Shown piece by piece: positions 47,721 through 63,440 of a stretch of DNA of 64,000 nt. Location of the stretch: positions 39,948,501 through 40,012,500 of the forward strand of contig NC_133163.1 in NCBI RefSeq assembly GCF_040802235.1, given 5' to 3'. How positions within the stretch are numbered: position 1 is the first letter of the stretch; each line of letters begins with the position of its first letter. Under the pieces are notes generated by a model that saw only the letters and a program-made list of their open reading frames with translations, was not told where the DNA came from and ran no database searches. Source of the DNA: Manis javanica (Eukaryota > Chordata > Mammalia > Pholidota > Manidae). A program made the translations under genes and the position numbers.

Positions 47721-48537
47721 TATGAGCAGCAAGAGAGTTAAAATAAAATCCTGATCACATTATGAAAAAAATTTTTCATTTCTTTCTGCCTTCAGGTCAG
47801 ATATTTTAAGACACTAATAACCAAAAGTCCCACTGGGTAAGTCATTCCTTGGAGGCAGTTTACTCAACTGCAGAGCAAATCACATGGAGCCAGATCTACA
47901 GAATGGCCTCTCGCAGTCATACTCAGATTATCCTAACACTGTTAATCCTATGAGTATTCACATGATGAACAAGATGTGAACCCTTTTCCTTTCACATATG
48001 TCAAAAGGATACTTGCAAAAGAAGGAAAAGATTTTACTGAAAGAGTTAAAATGTTAAAACAGCATAAAGTTTGAAAATACCATAAAATTATATTTCAAGT
48101 AGATATACATTATGCAACCTTCAAAAGGATTCAGTCATTATTTAAAAACATTTATATGTGTATCTTTTAAGCATGTAAAAATTACATAGTTGTTGACTTC
48201 TGTTATGCAAGTCACCTATCACATTTAAGACAGCATTAAAAAATTCATTATCTAATCTTATACAAATGTTTTATATTTACCAAAGCCTACCACAATCCAT
48301 GGGGCACAAATGTTGGCCAACTAATTCTACCTTTTATGTTGGACATCAAGTTGTTTGTTTAACCATTAAGGTAGCTAAGAGAATCAACTTTATAGAGCTT
48401 AGCTTTTCTCAGGCATCTGACTTGTGGGAGGAGAGAGGGAAGTCCAGGGAAGTTAAGAAGAATAATGTTACTTTTCTAAAATGGAAAAATAAAAATATTT
48501 AATTTGATGACAACACACTTACAAATCAAAATGGGCT
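47721..48537 (-). other. PCNX4: PCNX4 3' UTR and downstream flank
   Basis: Sequence 3' of the PCNX4 stop. An ATTAAA lies close behind the stop (about 48503-48498 on the - strand). A longer 3' UTR is likely but its end cannot be fixed from sequence. Nothing else is recognised. Confidence 0.4.
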
Positions 48538-48837
<300 letters not shown>

Positions 48838-49140
48838 TCAGGCCTTTATATTCTATTTAGAAATGGAGAGCAAAATTACATGGTAGTTAGGTAAAATTAA
48901 ACAAAGTGGTGTATTAAAATGTATACACAAGTTGCTTATCTTCAGAATCAAGAATACTTCCATTTAGTAGCTCTCTGAACTCAAAAGTATGAAGGGAAAC
49001 ATTCCCTCAAGCCATTTCACTCAAGGATCAGAAAAGCAAAAATCTCAGCTACTTTTCTTCCCTTTTCTATTCTATTTCCTCACCCGATCTGGCCTGAGCA
49101 ATGTGTAAGTCATATACTAATCAGGGGAACCATCCAATAG

Positions 49141-49938
49141 GTTCTTCTTAAAAACAGCTTTATTGAGATATATTTCACATTTCAAACACTTACTCATGTG
49201 AAGTGTACAATTGTTTTTAATATACTCAAGTATGTACAACTGTCACAACAGTCAATTTTAGAACATTTTCATGACTTCAAACAATCCCTGATAGGTATTA
49301 CCCTCCTATCCCTTCATTCCGCCAAGTCCTAAGTAACCACTAATGTACTTTCTAGCTCTATAGATTTGCCTATTTTGGACATTCCATATGAATAGAATCA
49401 TATAATATGTGGTGTTTTTGACTGGCTTTTTAAAGTTGCCATATTGCTTTCAAGGTTCATTCATATTATAACATGTATCAGTACTTAATTCCTTTCCATG
49501 GATGAATAATATTCCACTGTATGAATAAACTACAATTTTAAGTAATCAATTTTGTTTACTCACTCATCAGTTGATGGACAGTTGGGATGTTTCCACCTTT
49601 TGGCAGTTACAGATAATGCTGCTATAAATATCCATGTACAAGCTTTTATGTGAATCTATGTTTTCATTTCTCCTGGGTATATACCTAGGAGTGGAATTAC
49701 TAAGTCATATACTAACTATATTTAATCATTTAATAAACTGCCAGGATGTTTTCCAAACAGTTGCACCATTTCACATTTATGCCAGCACTATATTAAATTT
49801 CTAGTTCTCTATATCCTCAACAAAACTAATCATCTGCCTTTTTTATTTTAGCCATCCTACTGTGTATATATCTTTGCATGAGGTGTTATCTTGTGGTTTT
49901 GATTTCATTTTCCTGATGTCAAATGATACTGAGAATTT
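49141..49938 (-). mobile_element. Older L1, 3' part, split by the full-length L1
   Basis: Antisense L1 3' region (agctttattgagatatattt, gatggacagttgggatgttt, cctaggagtggaattac). Interrupted at 49938 and resumed at 56587, giving the host of the nested insertion. Confidence 0.75.
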
Positions 49939-52780
49939 ATTTTTTGAAGAACATTATGTTTACTAGACTCACCCCTTCACCAAGTCCCCCCCACAAACCC
50001 CATTAGTCACTGTCCATCAGCGTAGTAAGATGCTGTAAAATCACTACTTGTCTTCTCTGGTTTCCACAGCCCTCCCCATGCCCCGCCCCCCAGATTATAC
50101 ATGCTAATAGTAATGCCTCCTTTCTTTTTCCCAAACTTTATCCTTCCCTTCCCACCCATCCTAACCAGTCCCTTTCCCTTTGGTAACTGTTAGTCCATTC
50201 TTGGGTTCTGTAATTCTGCTGCTGTTTTGTTCCTTCAGTTTTTCTTTGTTCTTATACTCCACATATGAGTGAAATCATGTGGTATTTGTCTCTCTCCACC
50301 TGGCTTATTTCACTGAGCATAATACCCTCTAGCTCCATCCATGTTGTTGCAAATGGCAGGATTTGTTTTCTTCTTATGGCTGAATAATATTCCATTGTGT
50401 GTATGTACCACATCTTCTTTATCCATTCATCTACTGATGGACACTTAGGTTGCTTCCATTTCTTGGCTATTGTGAATAGTGCTGCGATAAACAGGGGTGC
50501 ATCTGTCTTTTTCAAACTGTGCTGCTGTATTCTTAGGGTAAATTCCTAGAAGTGGAGTTCCTGGGTCAAATGGTACTTCTATTTTGAGCTCTTTGAGGAA
50601 TCTCCATATTGCTTTCCACAATGGTGGAAATAATATACATTCCTACCAGCAGTGTAGGAGGGTTCCCCTTCCTCCACAACCTCATCAACATTTGTTGTTG
50701 TTTGTCTTTACAATGATAGCGATCCTTACTGGTGTGAGGTGATATCTCATTGTGGTTTTAATTTGCATTTCTCTGATGACTAGCGATGTGAAGCATCTTT
50801 TCATGTGTCTGTTGGCCATCTGAATTTCTTCTTTGGAGAACTGTCTGTTCAGCTCCTCTGCCCATTTTTTAATTGGATTGTTTGCTTTTGTTTGTTGTGG
50901 TGCGTGAGGTCTTTATACATTTTGGATGTCAACCCTTTATCGGATCTGTCATTTATAAATATATTCTCCCATACTGTAGGAAGCCTTTTGATCTATTGAT
51001 GGTGTCCTTTGCTGTACAGAAGCTTTTCAGCTTGATACAGTCCCATTTGTTCACTTTTGCTTTTGTTTCCCTTGCCCAGGGAGATATGTTCATGAAGAAG
51101 TCGCTCATGTTTATGTCCAAGGGATTTTTGCCTATGTTTTTTTCAAAGAGTTTTATGGTTTCATGACTTACATTCAGCTCTTTGATCCATTTCGAATTTA
51201 CTTTTGTGTATGGGGTGAGACAGTGATCCAGTTTTATTTTCTTACATATAGCTGTCCAGTTTTGCCAGCACCAACTGTTGAAGAGACTGTCATTTCACCA
51301 TTGTATGTCCATGGCTCCTTTATCATATGTTAATTGACCATATATGTTTGGGTTAATGTCTAGAGTCTCTAATCTGTCCCACTGGTCTGTGGCTCTCTTC
51401 TGGTACCAGTACCAAATTGTCTTGATTACTGTGGCTTTGTAGTAGAGCTTGAAGTTGGGGAGCAAAATCCCCCCCACATTATTCTTCCTTCTCAGGGTTG
51501 CTTTCACTATTTAGGGTCTCTGGTGTTTCCGTATGAATTTTTGAACTATTTGTTCCAGTTCATTGAAGAATGCTGTTGGTGATTTGATAGGGACTGCATT
51601 GAATCTGTATATTGCTTTGGGCAGGATGGCCATTTTGACGATATTAATTCTTCCTAGTCAAGAGCATGGGATGAGTTTCCATTTGTTAGTATCCTCTTTA
51701 ATTTCTCTTAAGAGTGTCTTATAGTTTTCAGGGTATAGGTCTTTCACTTCCTTGGTTAGGTTTATTCCTAAGTATTTTATTCTTTTTGATGCAATTGTGA
51801 ATGGAACTGTTTTCCTGATTTCTCTTTCTCTTAGTTCATTGTTAGTGTATAGGAAAGCCACAGATTTCTGTGTGTTTATTTTGTATCCTGCAACTTTGCT
51901 GAATTCCAATATTAGTTCTAGTAGTTTTAGAGTGGAGTCTTTAGGGTTTTTTATGTACAATATCATGGCATCTGCAAACAGGGACAGTTTGACCTCTTCT
52001 TTACCAATCTGGATTCCTTGTATTTCTCTGTTTTGTCTAATTGCCGTGGCTTGGACTTCCTGTACTATGTTGAATAACAGTGGGGAGAGTGGGCATCCCT
52101 GTCTTGTTCCTGATCACAGAGGAAAGCTTTCAGCTTCTCACTGTTCAGTGTGATGTTTGCTGTGGGTTTGTCATATATGGCCTTTATTATGTTGAGGTAC
52201 TTGCCCTCTACACCCATTTTGTTGAGAGTTTTTATCATGAATGGATGTTGAATTCTGTCAAATCCTTTTTCAGCATCTGTCAAGATTATCATGTGGTTTT
52301 TGTCCTTCTTTTTGTTGATGTGGTGGATGATGCTGATGGATTTTCGAATGTTGTACCATCCTTGCATCCCTGGGATGAATCCTACTTGGTCACAGTGTAT
52401 GATCCTTTTGATATATTTTTTAATTTGTTTGTTAATATTTTGTTGAGTATTTTTGCATCTACATTCATCAGGGATATTGGTTTGTAATTTTCTTTGTTGG
52501 TGGGGTCTTTGCCTGGTTTTGGTATTAGGGTGATGTTGGCCTCATAGAATGAGTTTGGGAGTATTCCCTCCTCTTCTATTTTTTGGAAAACTTCAAGGAG
52601 AATGAGTATTATGTCTTCTCTGTATGTCTGATAAAACTCTGAGGTAAAACCATCTGGCCTGGTGGTTTTGTTCTTCAGTAGTTTTTTGATTACTGCTTCA
52701 ATTTCTTTGCTGGTAATTGGTTTGTTTAGATTTTGTGTATCTTCCTTGGTCAGTCTTGGAAGGTTGTATTTTTATAGGAA

Positions 52781-54198
52781 GTTGTCCATTTCTTCTAGGT
52801 TTTCCAGCTTGTTAGCATATGGGTTTTCATAGTATACTCCAATAATTCTTTGTATTTCTGTTGGGTCCATCGTGATGTTTCCTTTCTCGTTTCTGTTTCT
52901 GTTGATGTGTGTTGATTCTCTTTTTCTCTTAATAAGTCTGGCTAGAGGCTTATCTATTTTGTTTATTTTTCTCAATGAACCAGCTCTTGGTTTCATTGAT
53001 TTTTTCTACTGTTTTATTCTTCTCAATTTTATTTATTTCTCTGATCTTTATTATGTTCCTCCTTCTGTTGATTTAGGCCTCATTTGTTCTTCTTTTTCTA
53101 ATTTCAATAATTGTGACCTTAGACTATTCATTTGGGATTGTTTCTCTTCTTTAAATATGCCTGGATTGCTATATACTTTCCTCTTAAGACTGCTTTTGCT
53201 GTGTCCCACAGAAGTTGGGGCTTTGTGTTGTTGTTGTCATTTGTTTTCATATATTGCTTGATCTGTATTTGAATTTTGTCATTGATCCACTGATTATTTA
53301 GGAGCATGTTGTTAAGCCTCCATGTGTTGTGAGCCTTTTCGCTTTCTTTGTGCAATTTATTTCTAGTTTTATACCTTTGTGGTCTGAAAAGTTGGTTGGT
53401 AGAATTTCAATTGTTTGGAATTTACTGAGGCTCTTTTTGTGGCCTAGTATGTGGTTCATTCTGGAGAATGTTCCATGTGCACTTGAGAAGTTGTCCATTT
53501 TGCCTAGGTTTTCCTATTTGTTACCATATAGGTTTTCATAGTACTCTCTAATAATTTTTTATATTTCTGTGGGGTCCATCATGATTTTTCCTTTCTCGTT
53601 TCTGATTCTGTTGATGTGTGTTGACTCTCTTTTTCTCTTAATAAGTCTGGCTAGAGGCTTATCTATTTTGTTTATTTTCTTGAAGAACCACCTCTTGGTT
53701 TCATTGATTTTTTCCATTGTTTTAATCTTCTCAATTTTCTTTACTTCTTCTCTGATCTTTATTATGTCCCTCCTTCTGCTGACCTTAGGCCTCATTTGTT
53801 CTTCTTTTTCTAATTTCGATAATTGTGACATTAGACCATTCATTTGGGAGTATTCTTCCTTCTTTAAATATGCCTGAATTGGTATATACTTTCCTCTTAA
53901 GACTGTTTTCACTGTGTCCCACAGTAGTTGGAGCTTTGTGTTGTTCTTGTCATTTGTTTCCATATATTGCTGGATGTCCATTTTAATTTGGTCATTGATC
54001 CATTGATTATTTAGGAGCATGTTGTTAAGCCTCCATGTGTTTGTGAGCCTTTTTGCTTTCTTTGTACAATTTATTTCTAGTTTTATACTTTTGAGGTCTG
54101 AAAAGTTGGTTGGTAGGATTTCAATCTTTTTGAATTTACTGAGGCTCTTTTTGTGGCCTAGTATGTGGTCTATTCTGGAGAATGTTCCATGTGCACTT
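52781..54198 (-). repeat. 709-bp tandem duplication inside L1 ORF2
   Basis: 52781-53489 and 53490-54198 are co-linear: both begin gttgtccatt and both contain tctggctagaggcttatcta; unit 1 ends at the point where unit 2 continues into normal ORF2 (cacttgagaag at the junction). The units differ at many positions, so the duplication is old or joined two different L1 templates. Confidence 0.8.
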
Positions 54199-54436
54199 GA
54201 GAAGAATGTGTATCCTGTTGCTTTTGGATGTAGAGTTCTATAGATGTCTGTTAGGTCCATCTGTTCTAGTGTGTTGTTCAGTGCCTCTGTGTCCTTACTT
54301 ATTTTCTGTCTGGCAGATCTATCCTTTGGAGTGAGTGTTGTGTTGAAGTCTCCTAAAATGAGTGCATTGCATTCTATTTCCTCCTTTAATTCTGTGAGTA
54401 TTTGTTTCACATATGCTGGTGCTCCTGTATTGGGTG

Positions 54437-54460
54437 CATATATATATATATATATATAAT
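54437..54460. repeat. (AT)n microsatellite within L1 ORF2
   Basis: Alternating TA run of about 24 bp, not a normal part of ORF2. Confidence 0.75.
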
Positions 54461-55152
54461 GGTTATATCCTCTTGTTGGACTGAGCCCTTTACCATTATG
54501 TAATGTCCTTCTTTATTTCTTGTTACTTTCTTTGTTCTGAAGTCTATTTTGTCTGATAGTAGTACTGCAACACCTGCTTTTTTCTCCCTGTTGTTTGCAT
54601 GAAATATCTTTTTTCATCCCTTGACTTTTAGTCTGTGCATGTCTTAGGGTTTGAGGTGAGTCTCTTGTAAGCAGCATATAATGGGTCTTGCTTTTTTATC
54701 CAATCTATTACTCTGTGTCTTTTGACTGGTGCATTCAGTCCATTTACATTTAGGGTGATTATTGAAAGATATGTACTTATTGCCATTGCAGGCTTTAGAT
54801 TCGTGGTTACCAAAGGTTCAAGGTTTATTTCGTTATTATCTTAGAGTCTAACTTAACTCACTTAATATGCTGTTACAAACACAATCTAAAGGTTCTTTTC
54901 TATTTCTCCTCCTTTTTCTTCCTCCTCCATTCTTTATATATTAGGTATCATATTCTGTATTCTTTGTCTATCTCTTGATTGACTTTGGGGATAGTTATGT
55001 TAATTTTGCATTTGCTTAGTAACGAGCTGTTCTACTTTCTTTACTGTGGGTTTATTTCCTCTGGTGACAGCTATTAAACCTTAGGAACACTTCTATCTAT
55101 AGCAGTCCCTCCAGAATAGATTGTAGAGATGGTTTGTGGGAGGTAAATTCTG

Positions 55153-55880
55153 TCAGCTTTTGCTTATGTGGAAATTGTTTAATACCACCTCAAATTTAAA
55201 TGATAATCTTGCCAGATAAAGTAATCTTGGTTCCAGGCCATTCTGTTTCATTGCATTAAATACATCATGCCACTCCCTTCTGACCTGTACGGTTTCGGCT
55301 GAGAAGTCTGGTGTTAGCCTGATGAGCTTTCCTTTGTATGTGATCTTATTTCTCTGTCTGGATGCTTTTAATACTCTGTCCTTATCCTTGATCTTTGCCG
55401 TTTTAATTACTATATGTCTTGGTGTTGTCTTCCTTGGGTCCCTTGTGTTGGTAGATCTGTGCACCTCATGGCCTGAGAGACTATCTCCTTCCCCAAGTTG
55501 GGGAAGTTTTCAGCAACTACTTCCTCAAAGACACTTTCTATCCCTTTCTCTCTCTTCTTCTTCTGGTATCCCTTTAATGCGAATATTGTTCCATTTGGAT
55601 TGGTCACACAGTACTTTCAATATTCTTTCATTCTTAGAGATCCTTTTTTCTCTCTGTGCCTCAGCTTCTTTGTATTCCTCTTCTCTAGTTTCTATTTCAT
55701 TTATCGTCTCCTCCACTGTATCCAACCTGCTTTTAATACCCTCCATCATGCTCTTCAAAAATTGGATCTCCGACCTGGATTCATTCCTGAGTTCTTGGAT
55801 ATCTTTCTGTACCTCCATTAGCATGATGATAATTTTTATTTTGAACTCCCATTCAGGAAGTCATGAGGTCCATGTGATTT
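55153..55880 (-). pseudogene. L1 ORF1 (RNA-binding coiled-coil protein), broken
   Basis: The - strand shows a charged coiled-coil segment (55525-55824; heptads with E/K/R) and then the RNA-recognition/C-terminal part (55153-55464). The two lie in different frames, so ORF1 is inactive. Confidence 0.75.
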
Positions 55881-56586
55881 AAATCTTTCTCAGGAGTTGT
55901 ATTAATAATTTTACTCTGGACCAGGTTTCTTTGGTATTTCATATTTGTATATGGCACCCTCTTGTGTCCAGAAGCTCTACTCTGGAGCTGCTCAGCGCCT
56001 GAAGCAATGTCGGGGGTTGCAGGGGAGCAGTATTGGTGCTTGGGGGGAGGAAAGAGCTGTTTCCTGCTTCCCAGCTGCTATGCCTGTCTCCACTGCCTGA
56101 ACCAGTGGGCTGAGCACACAAGTATAAGCTTTTGTCCCAGAGCAGCCAGATACGGATCCCTGCTTTCCACAAGCAGCTGGAATCTTAGTCTCTCCATGAA
56201 TTCTGCCTGTATTAGCTTTCCAACCTCATAATCACATGAGTATCATGAAAGCACCATGAAATGTAGGTTTGTGCTCCCAGAGCAAATCTCCAGAGCTAGG
56301 TATTCAGCAGTCCCAGGCCTTCCCCTCCCTCCCTGTTCCATTTCTCTTACTCCCACCAGCGAGCTGGGGTGGGGGAAGGGCTTGGGTCCTCCTGGGCCAT
56401 GGCTCTGGTACGTTACTGTGTTCCGTGAGGTCTGCTCTTTTCTCCAGGTGTGTGCAGTCTGGCGCCATCCTCTTTCCTGTTGCTCTCTCAGGATTAGTTG
56501 CACCAACGCTATTTTCTAATTGTATACGGTTTTAGGAGAAAGCCTCTGTCTCTCCTCTCATGCTGCCATCTTTAATCTTGGATGCC

Positions 56587-59500
56587 GATACTGACCATTT
56601 TTCTATGTGCTTAGCTGCCCCATTTGCATATCTCCTTTGGAGAAATAGATATACAGATCCTTTGATCATTTTTAGATTGGGTTATTTGTCTTTTTACTGA
56701 AATGTAAGAGTTCTTTATATACTCTAGTAACAAGTCCTTTATCATAGCAAATATTTTTTCCCAATCAGTAAGGTATCTTAACTTTCCTGATTGTGTCCTT
56801 TAAAACACAAATGTTTTTACTTTTGATGAAGTCCTACTTATCTTTTTTTCCTTTTGTTTTTCATGGGTTTGGTATCGTATCTCAGAATCCACTGAGATGT
56901 TTGAGATTATGAAGATTTATACCAATGTTTTCTTCCAAGATTTTCATGTTGTTAGCTCTCACATTTAGGTCTTTGATCCATTTTGAGTTCATTTTTTTAT
57001 ATAGTATGAAGTAAAGGTTTGCAGTTAGTTGAACAGTATCACTTAAATAAGGTATATCTCTGTCTTAACCCACTGTACCTCTGAATGTGACCTTATTTGG
57101 AGTGGGTCTTTGCAGATATATTTAAGGATCTTGAGAAGAGCTCACTCTGAATTCAGATGGCCCTAAATCTAAGGAGAGAAAAGTAGTGGGAGACGTGACA
57201 CAGGGGAATATAGGAAAGATGCCCATGTGAAGACAGAGGTGGAGAATGGAGTATATGCTACAACTAGCCAAGAAATGCCTGGAGTCACCAGGAACTGGAA
57301 GAGGTAAGAAAGGAGTTTTCCCTAAGTTTCCTAAGGGAGTGTGGCCTTGCTGGCACCTTGATTTCAGACGTGATCTCCAGAACTGTGAAAGAATAATTTT
57401 TACTGTTTTAAGCCATCCAGTTTACATAATTTGTTGCAGCACCCCTGGAAACTAATATAGGTCAAATGTCATTATTTTGAATGTGGCTATCCAATTGTCC
57501 CAGCACTATTTGTTGAAAAGACTATATTCTTTCCCCATAGAATGGTCTTGGCATCCTTGTTAAAAAATCAGTTGGTCATAATAGACACATGAGTGTATTT
57601 CTGAATTTCAATGCAATCCTATTGATTTATATATCTATGTTTATGCCTGTGCCACACTGTCTTCAGTTTTTTGGTTGGTTTGTAGTAAGTTTTGAAATTT
57701 GAAAACATTAGTTTGCCAACTTTTAAAAAATTGTTCTTGCTATTCAGGGTCCCTTGCAATTGCGTATGAATTTTAGAATCCATTTGCCAGTTTCCACAAA
57801 GAAGCCAGTTGACTTTCTTATAGGGACTACATTGATTCTATAGATCAATCTGGGGAGTATTGCTATGTTAATATAGCTTGATTCATGAACATGGGATGTT
57901 CCATTTATTTAGATCTTTAATTTCTTCTTTCAACAATGTTTTACAGTTTTCATAGAATAACTTTTGTACTTTTCTTGTTAAACTTATTTCTAAGTATTTT
58001 ATTCTTTTTGATGCTATTATAAGTAGAATTGTTTTCTTAATTATTTCAGTTTTGGATTCTTCATTCCCAGTACATGGAAATTACAAAAGATTTTAGTATT
58101 TTCATCTTGTAATCTACAACCATACTGAACTTGTTTTTTAGTTCTAAGTTTTTTAGTGGATTCCTTAGATTTTTCTATAAATAAGATGTCATCTGTGAAT
58201 AGAGATAATTTTATTTCTTCCTTTCCAATATGAATGCCATTTCTTTCTTTTTCTTGCCTAATTAGTTTGGCTAGAACCTCTAGTGTTACATTAAATAAAT
58301 GTGGTAAGAGTGGACATACTTGTCTTATTGCTGATCTTTGAAGCATTCAGTCTTTCACCAGTAAGTATAATGTTATCTATGAGTTTTTCATAGATGTCTT
58401 TATCAAACTGAGTAAGTTACTATCTATTCCTAGTTCATTTCAGTATGAAAGGGTGTTGAACTTTCTCAACTGCTTTTTCTGTGTCTGCTGAGATGATTAT
58501 ATGTTTTTTTGTTTTTTCATTAGTATGGTGTATTACATTGATTTTTGGATGTTAAAGCAAGCCTGCATTGATTTAATATTTATCCTGGGATAAATATCAC
58601 TTAGTAATGGTCTATAATTCTTTTTATATATTGCTTGATTCAGTTTGCTAGTATTTTGTTAAGGATTTCTACATCCACATTGGTAAGAAATACTGGTCTG
58701 TAGTTTTTGTATGCTTTTGGTATCATGGTGATACAGGCTTTATAGAGTAAATTGCAAAGAACTCCATCCTCTTCCGTTTTTTTCGAAGAGTTTGTGAAGA
58801 ATTAGTGTTAATTATTATTTAAATACCTTACAGAATTATGCAGTAAAGCCATCTGGTTCTTGGGTTTTATTTATGGTTAGGGTTTTGATTACTGATTCAA
58901 TCTCTACTTGTTATAGGTCTGTTTAGAATGTCTGTTTCTTCTTGAGTTAGTTTCAGTAGTTTGTCTTTGCAGGAATTTGTCCATTTCATTGAAGTTATAT
59001 AATTAATTGTCATACAACTGTTCATAGTATTTCTTTATAATCATTTTATTTCTGTATGCTCAGTAGTAATGTCCCCTTTTTCATTTGATTCTGGTAATCT
59101 TAATCTTCTCTTTTGTCTTAGTCAAACCAGCCAAAGGTTTTCCAGTTTTGTTGATATCTTTAAAGAAGCAGTTGTTCATTTCACCGATGATCTCTATTTT
59201 TTGTCTGTTCTCTATTTCATAATTACCTCTCCAATATTAATTTTCCTCTGTTTGTCTTAAGTTCAGTTTGTTTTTTTCCCCAGTGTCATAAGGAAAAGGT
59301 TAAGCTATTGATTTGAAATGTTCTTTCTGTTTCCAACAATCATGGATTTGAAATCTTCTTTTTGTTTAAAAACAGTTTTACTTCTTCCTTTCCAGTTTGG
59401 ATGAATTTTATTTCTTTCTCTTGCCTGATTGTTCTGGCTAGGACTTCTAATATTATGCTGAATAAAAGTGGTGACAGTGGGCATCCTTGTCTTGTTTCTA

Positions 59501-59616
59501 ATCTCAGAGGAAAAGCTTTTAGCCTTTGACCATTGAGTATGATGTTGGCTGTGGGCTGATATATATGGCCTTTATTACGTTGAGGTATATTCCCTACATA
59601 CCCACTCTGTTTATTT
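56587..59616 (-). mobile_element. Older L1, ORF2 part
   Basis: Continuation of the L1 at 49141-49938: antisense ORF2 landmarks ttctttatatactctag (56711), ctgtagtttttgtatgc (58697) and ggacttctaatattatgctg (59441). Around 59345-59600 the RT region appears to be repeated, so a second L1 copy may begin there. No intact frame. Confidence 0.7.
57055..57470 (+). mobile_element. MaLR (MLT1-type) LTR inserted in the older L1
   Basis: Landmarks in order: ctctgaatgtgaccttattt, ggtctttgcagatat, catgtgaagacagaggtgga, ccttgatttcagacgtg, ccagaactgtgaaagaataa and gttttaagccatccagttta. This is the typical 3' end of ERVL-MaLR LTRs. A solo, non-coding LTR in opposite orientation to PCNX4. L1 sequence resumes on both sides. 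Confidence 0.6.
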
Positions 59617-59815
59617 TTTTTTATTGAAGTATCATTAATATATAATCTTATATTGGTTTCTAAGATACAATGTAGTGGTTCAACAATTACCAGTATTATT
59701 AAATCCTCACCCCCACTAGTGCAGTTACTGTCAACATAGGAAGATGTTGCAGAATCATTGGCTATTCTTCCATGCTGTACTACTATCCCCATGACCAACT
59801 TATATTATGATTGAG
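59617..59815 (-). mobile_element. L1 3' end fragment inserted in older L1
   Basis: Begins with a T run and ttattgaagtatcattaata, then ttggtttctaagatacaatg: the antisense L1 3' end type seen at 5405, 13141, 36640 and 47075. Confidence 0.75.
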
Positions 59816-61100
59816 ACTTTCTGTGTTTACTTTTTAAATCATGGTTTCCTCCAGTCCTTTGAACATATTTATAACAGCTACTTTGAAGTTTTTGTTAAAT
59901 CTGAAATCCTGTAGCTCTCACAGGCAATTTCTGCTGTCTTTCTTCCTCCTTGTGTATGGTCTGACTTTCCTGTTTCCTTTCATGACTCTTTTTTGTTGTT
60001 GAATACTATATATTTTAGATAACACTGTAGAAATTCTAGGAACTGATCCTGCCCACTCCTACCCCAGAGCTTTTTATTTGCTTATCATTTATTTAGTGAA
60101 TGTCTGGTTGATTTTAGTAAAGATAACTTCCTTTCACAAGTGAGAAGTCTTTGATGTTGTACTTCAGGTCGTGCAGCCTTATGAATGTCCATAGTTAACA
60201 AGGGATAGAAATGATTTTGGCAGGGCTCCCTTTATCTGTTTAAGTGCTCACACCCAGCTGTTAAGGTCCAACGAATGCCAGCTGGTTGCTTTAAGTTTTT
60301 AACAATAACCCAGGGTGTAAATTGCTTCACAGACTGATCCAATTAAATTTGGACTGCTTCAAAGGTAGAGCTTTGGAGGTCAATGTTTGAGATGTATTTT
60401 TGACCACAGGAGGGCTCTTGCCTGCTGTTTCTTTCACTGGTTCTCTCTGTTAATCTACCCAGCCTACAGTGTATCTAATCTAATAAATTTAGCAATAACC
60501 TCTTAATTACTTTTCTCCACAACCTTCACTGCTTTTGAGAGTATCTTAGACATTATTGTGTTCACACTATGTTGCAAATAAAGTTAGTTCCTTTGGGAAG
60601 AGATGCGGGTTTTTTTTTTTTTTTTTTAATGGTCTGCTTTTCCCACTGGGCAAAATCTTTGAGCCAGAGTTCTGGATCTGGTGGTGAAACAATATCATGC
60701 TTCTCTTTGAGCAAAACCTCTACTTTAGGAGGGAAGCACTTGGTAGAGGGGGAACAGTGACCTGAGATCTTGGCATGCCTCTTGCAATATAGAACCTCCA
60801 CCTTCTTAGTAGGTGTGGGTGATCAGGGCCTCATTATTCTTAGTGGCACCACATTCAGAGTAAAGCCTCCACCCAGCAAAGTCACGTTGGCCAGAGGGAG
60901 TTTCCATCCCTTGTACCTAGCCTCCCAACAGGTAAGTTTTGAGGAAGGTAACTTGCATTAAGAGGAGGAATGTGAAGTTCTTCCTCAGCTGGGAAACAGT
61001 CTTCCAACTGGGAGCTCAGTAGAGAGGTAACCCTTCTTGGCTGTACCAGTCTAGGTGGAGTTTCTGTCTTTCTGAGCTAGGAGGGGATGGGTTTTGCTTC
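59816..61100 (-). mobile_element. Probable 5' part of old L1s, antisense
   Basis: ttgaacatatttataacagc and gttgaatactatatatttta are familiar from the 5' region of old L1M elements. From about 60170 to 61100 the assignment becomes weak. A T run lies at 60609-60627. Confidence 0.4.

Positions 61101-63440
<2,340 letters not shown>

Larger units (their letters stand above)
50252..54813 (-). pseudogene. L1 ORF2 (endonuclease-reverse transcriptase), broken
   Basis: N-terminal endonuclease start with IITLNVNGLNAPVKRHRV (54760 region), an endonuclease/linker block of 283 codons (53559-54410), reverse-transcriptase pieces (51658-52367) and the C-terminal cysteine/zinc-knuckle-side end MEYYSAIRRKQILPF at 50252-50515. 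An (AT)n tract at about 54437-54460 and several frameshifts interrupt it. Confidence 0.85.
49939..56586 (-). mobile_element. Full-length but decayed L1
   Basis: 6.6-kb L1 with 3' UTR (49939-50250), ORF2 (about 50252-54813), ORF1 (about 55153-55880) and GC-richer 5' UTR (about 55900-56577) that ends in the YY1-type motif AAGATGGC (56571-56564) near its 5' end. The flanking duplication GATACTGAsmATTT (49925-49938, 56587-56600) matches at 12 of 14 positions. ORF2 spans about 4.56 kb, about 0.7 kb too long because of an internal tandem duplication. It is broken by stops and frameshifts in both ORFs, so it cannot move by itself. Confidence 0.85.

Noticed and set aside
51752-56535. Many + strand frames with hydrophobic F/L/S-rich products
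   Set aside because: Antisense shadows of the L1 ORFs and 5' UTR.
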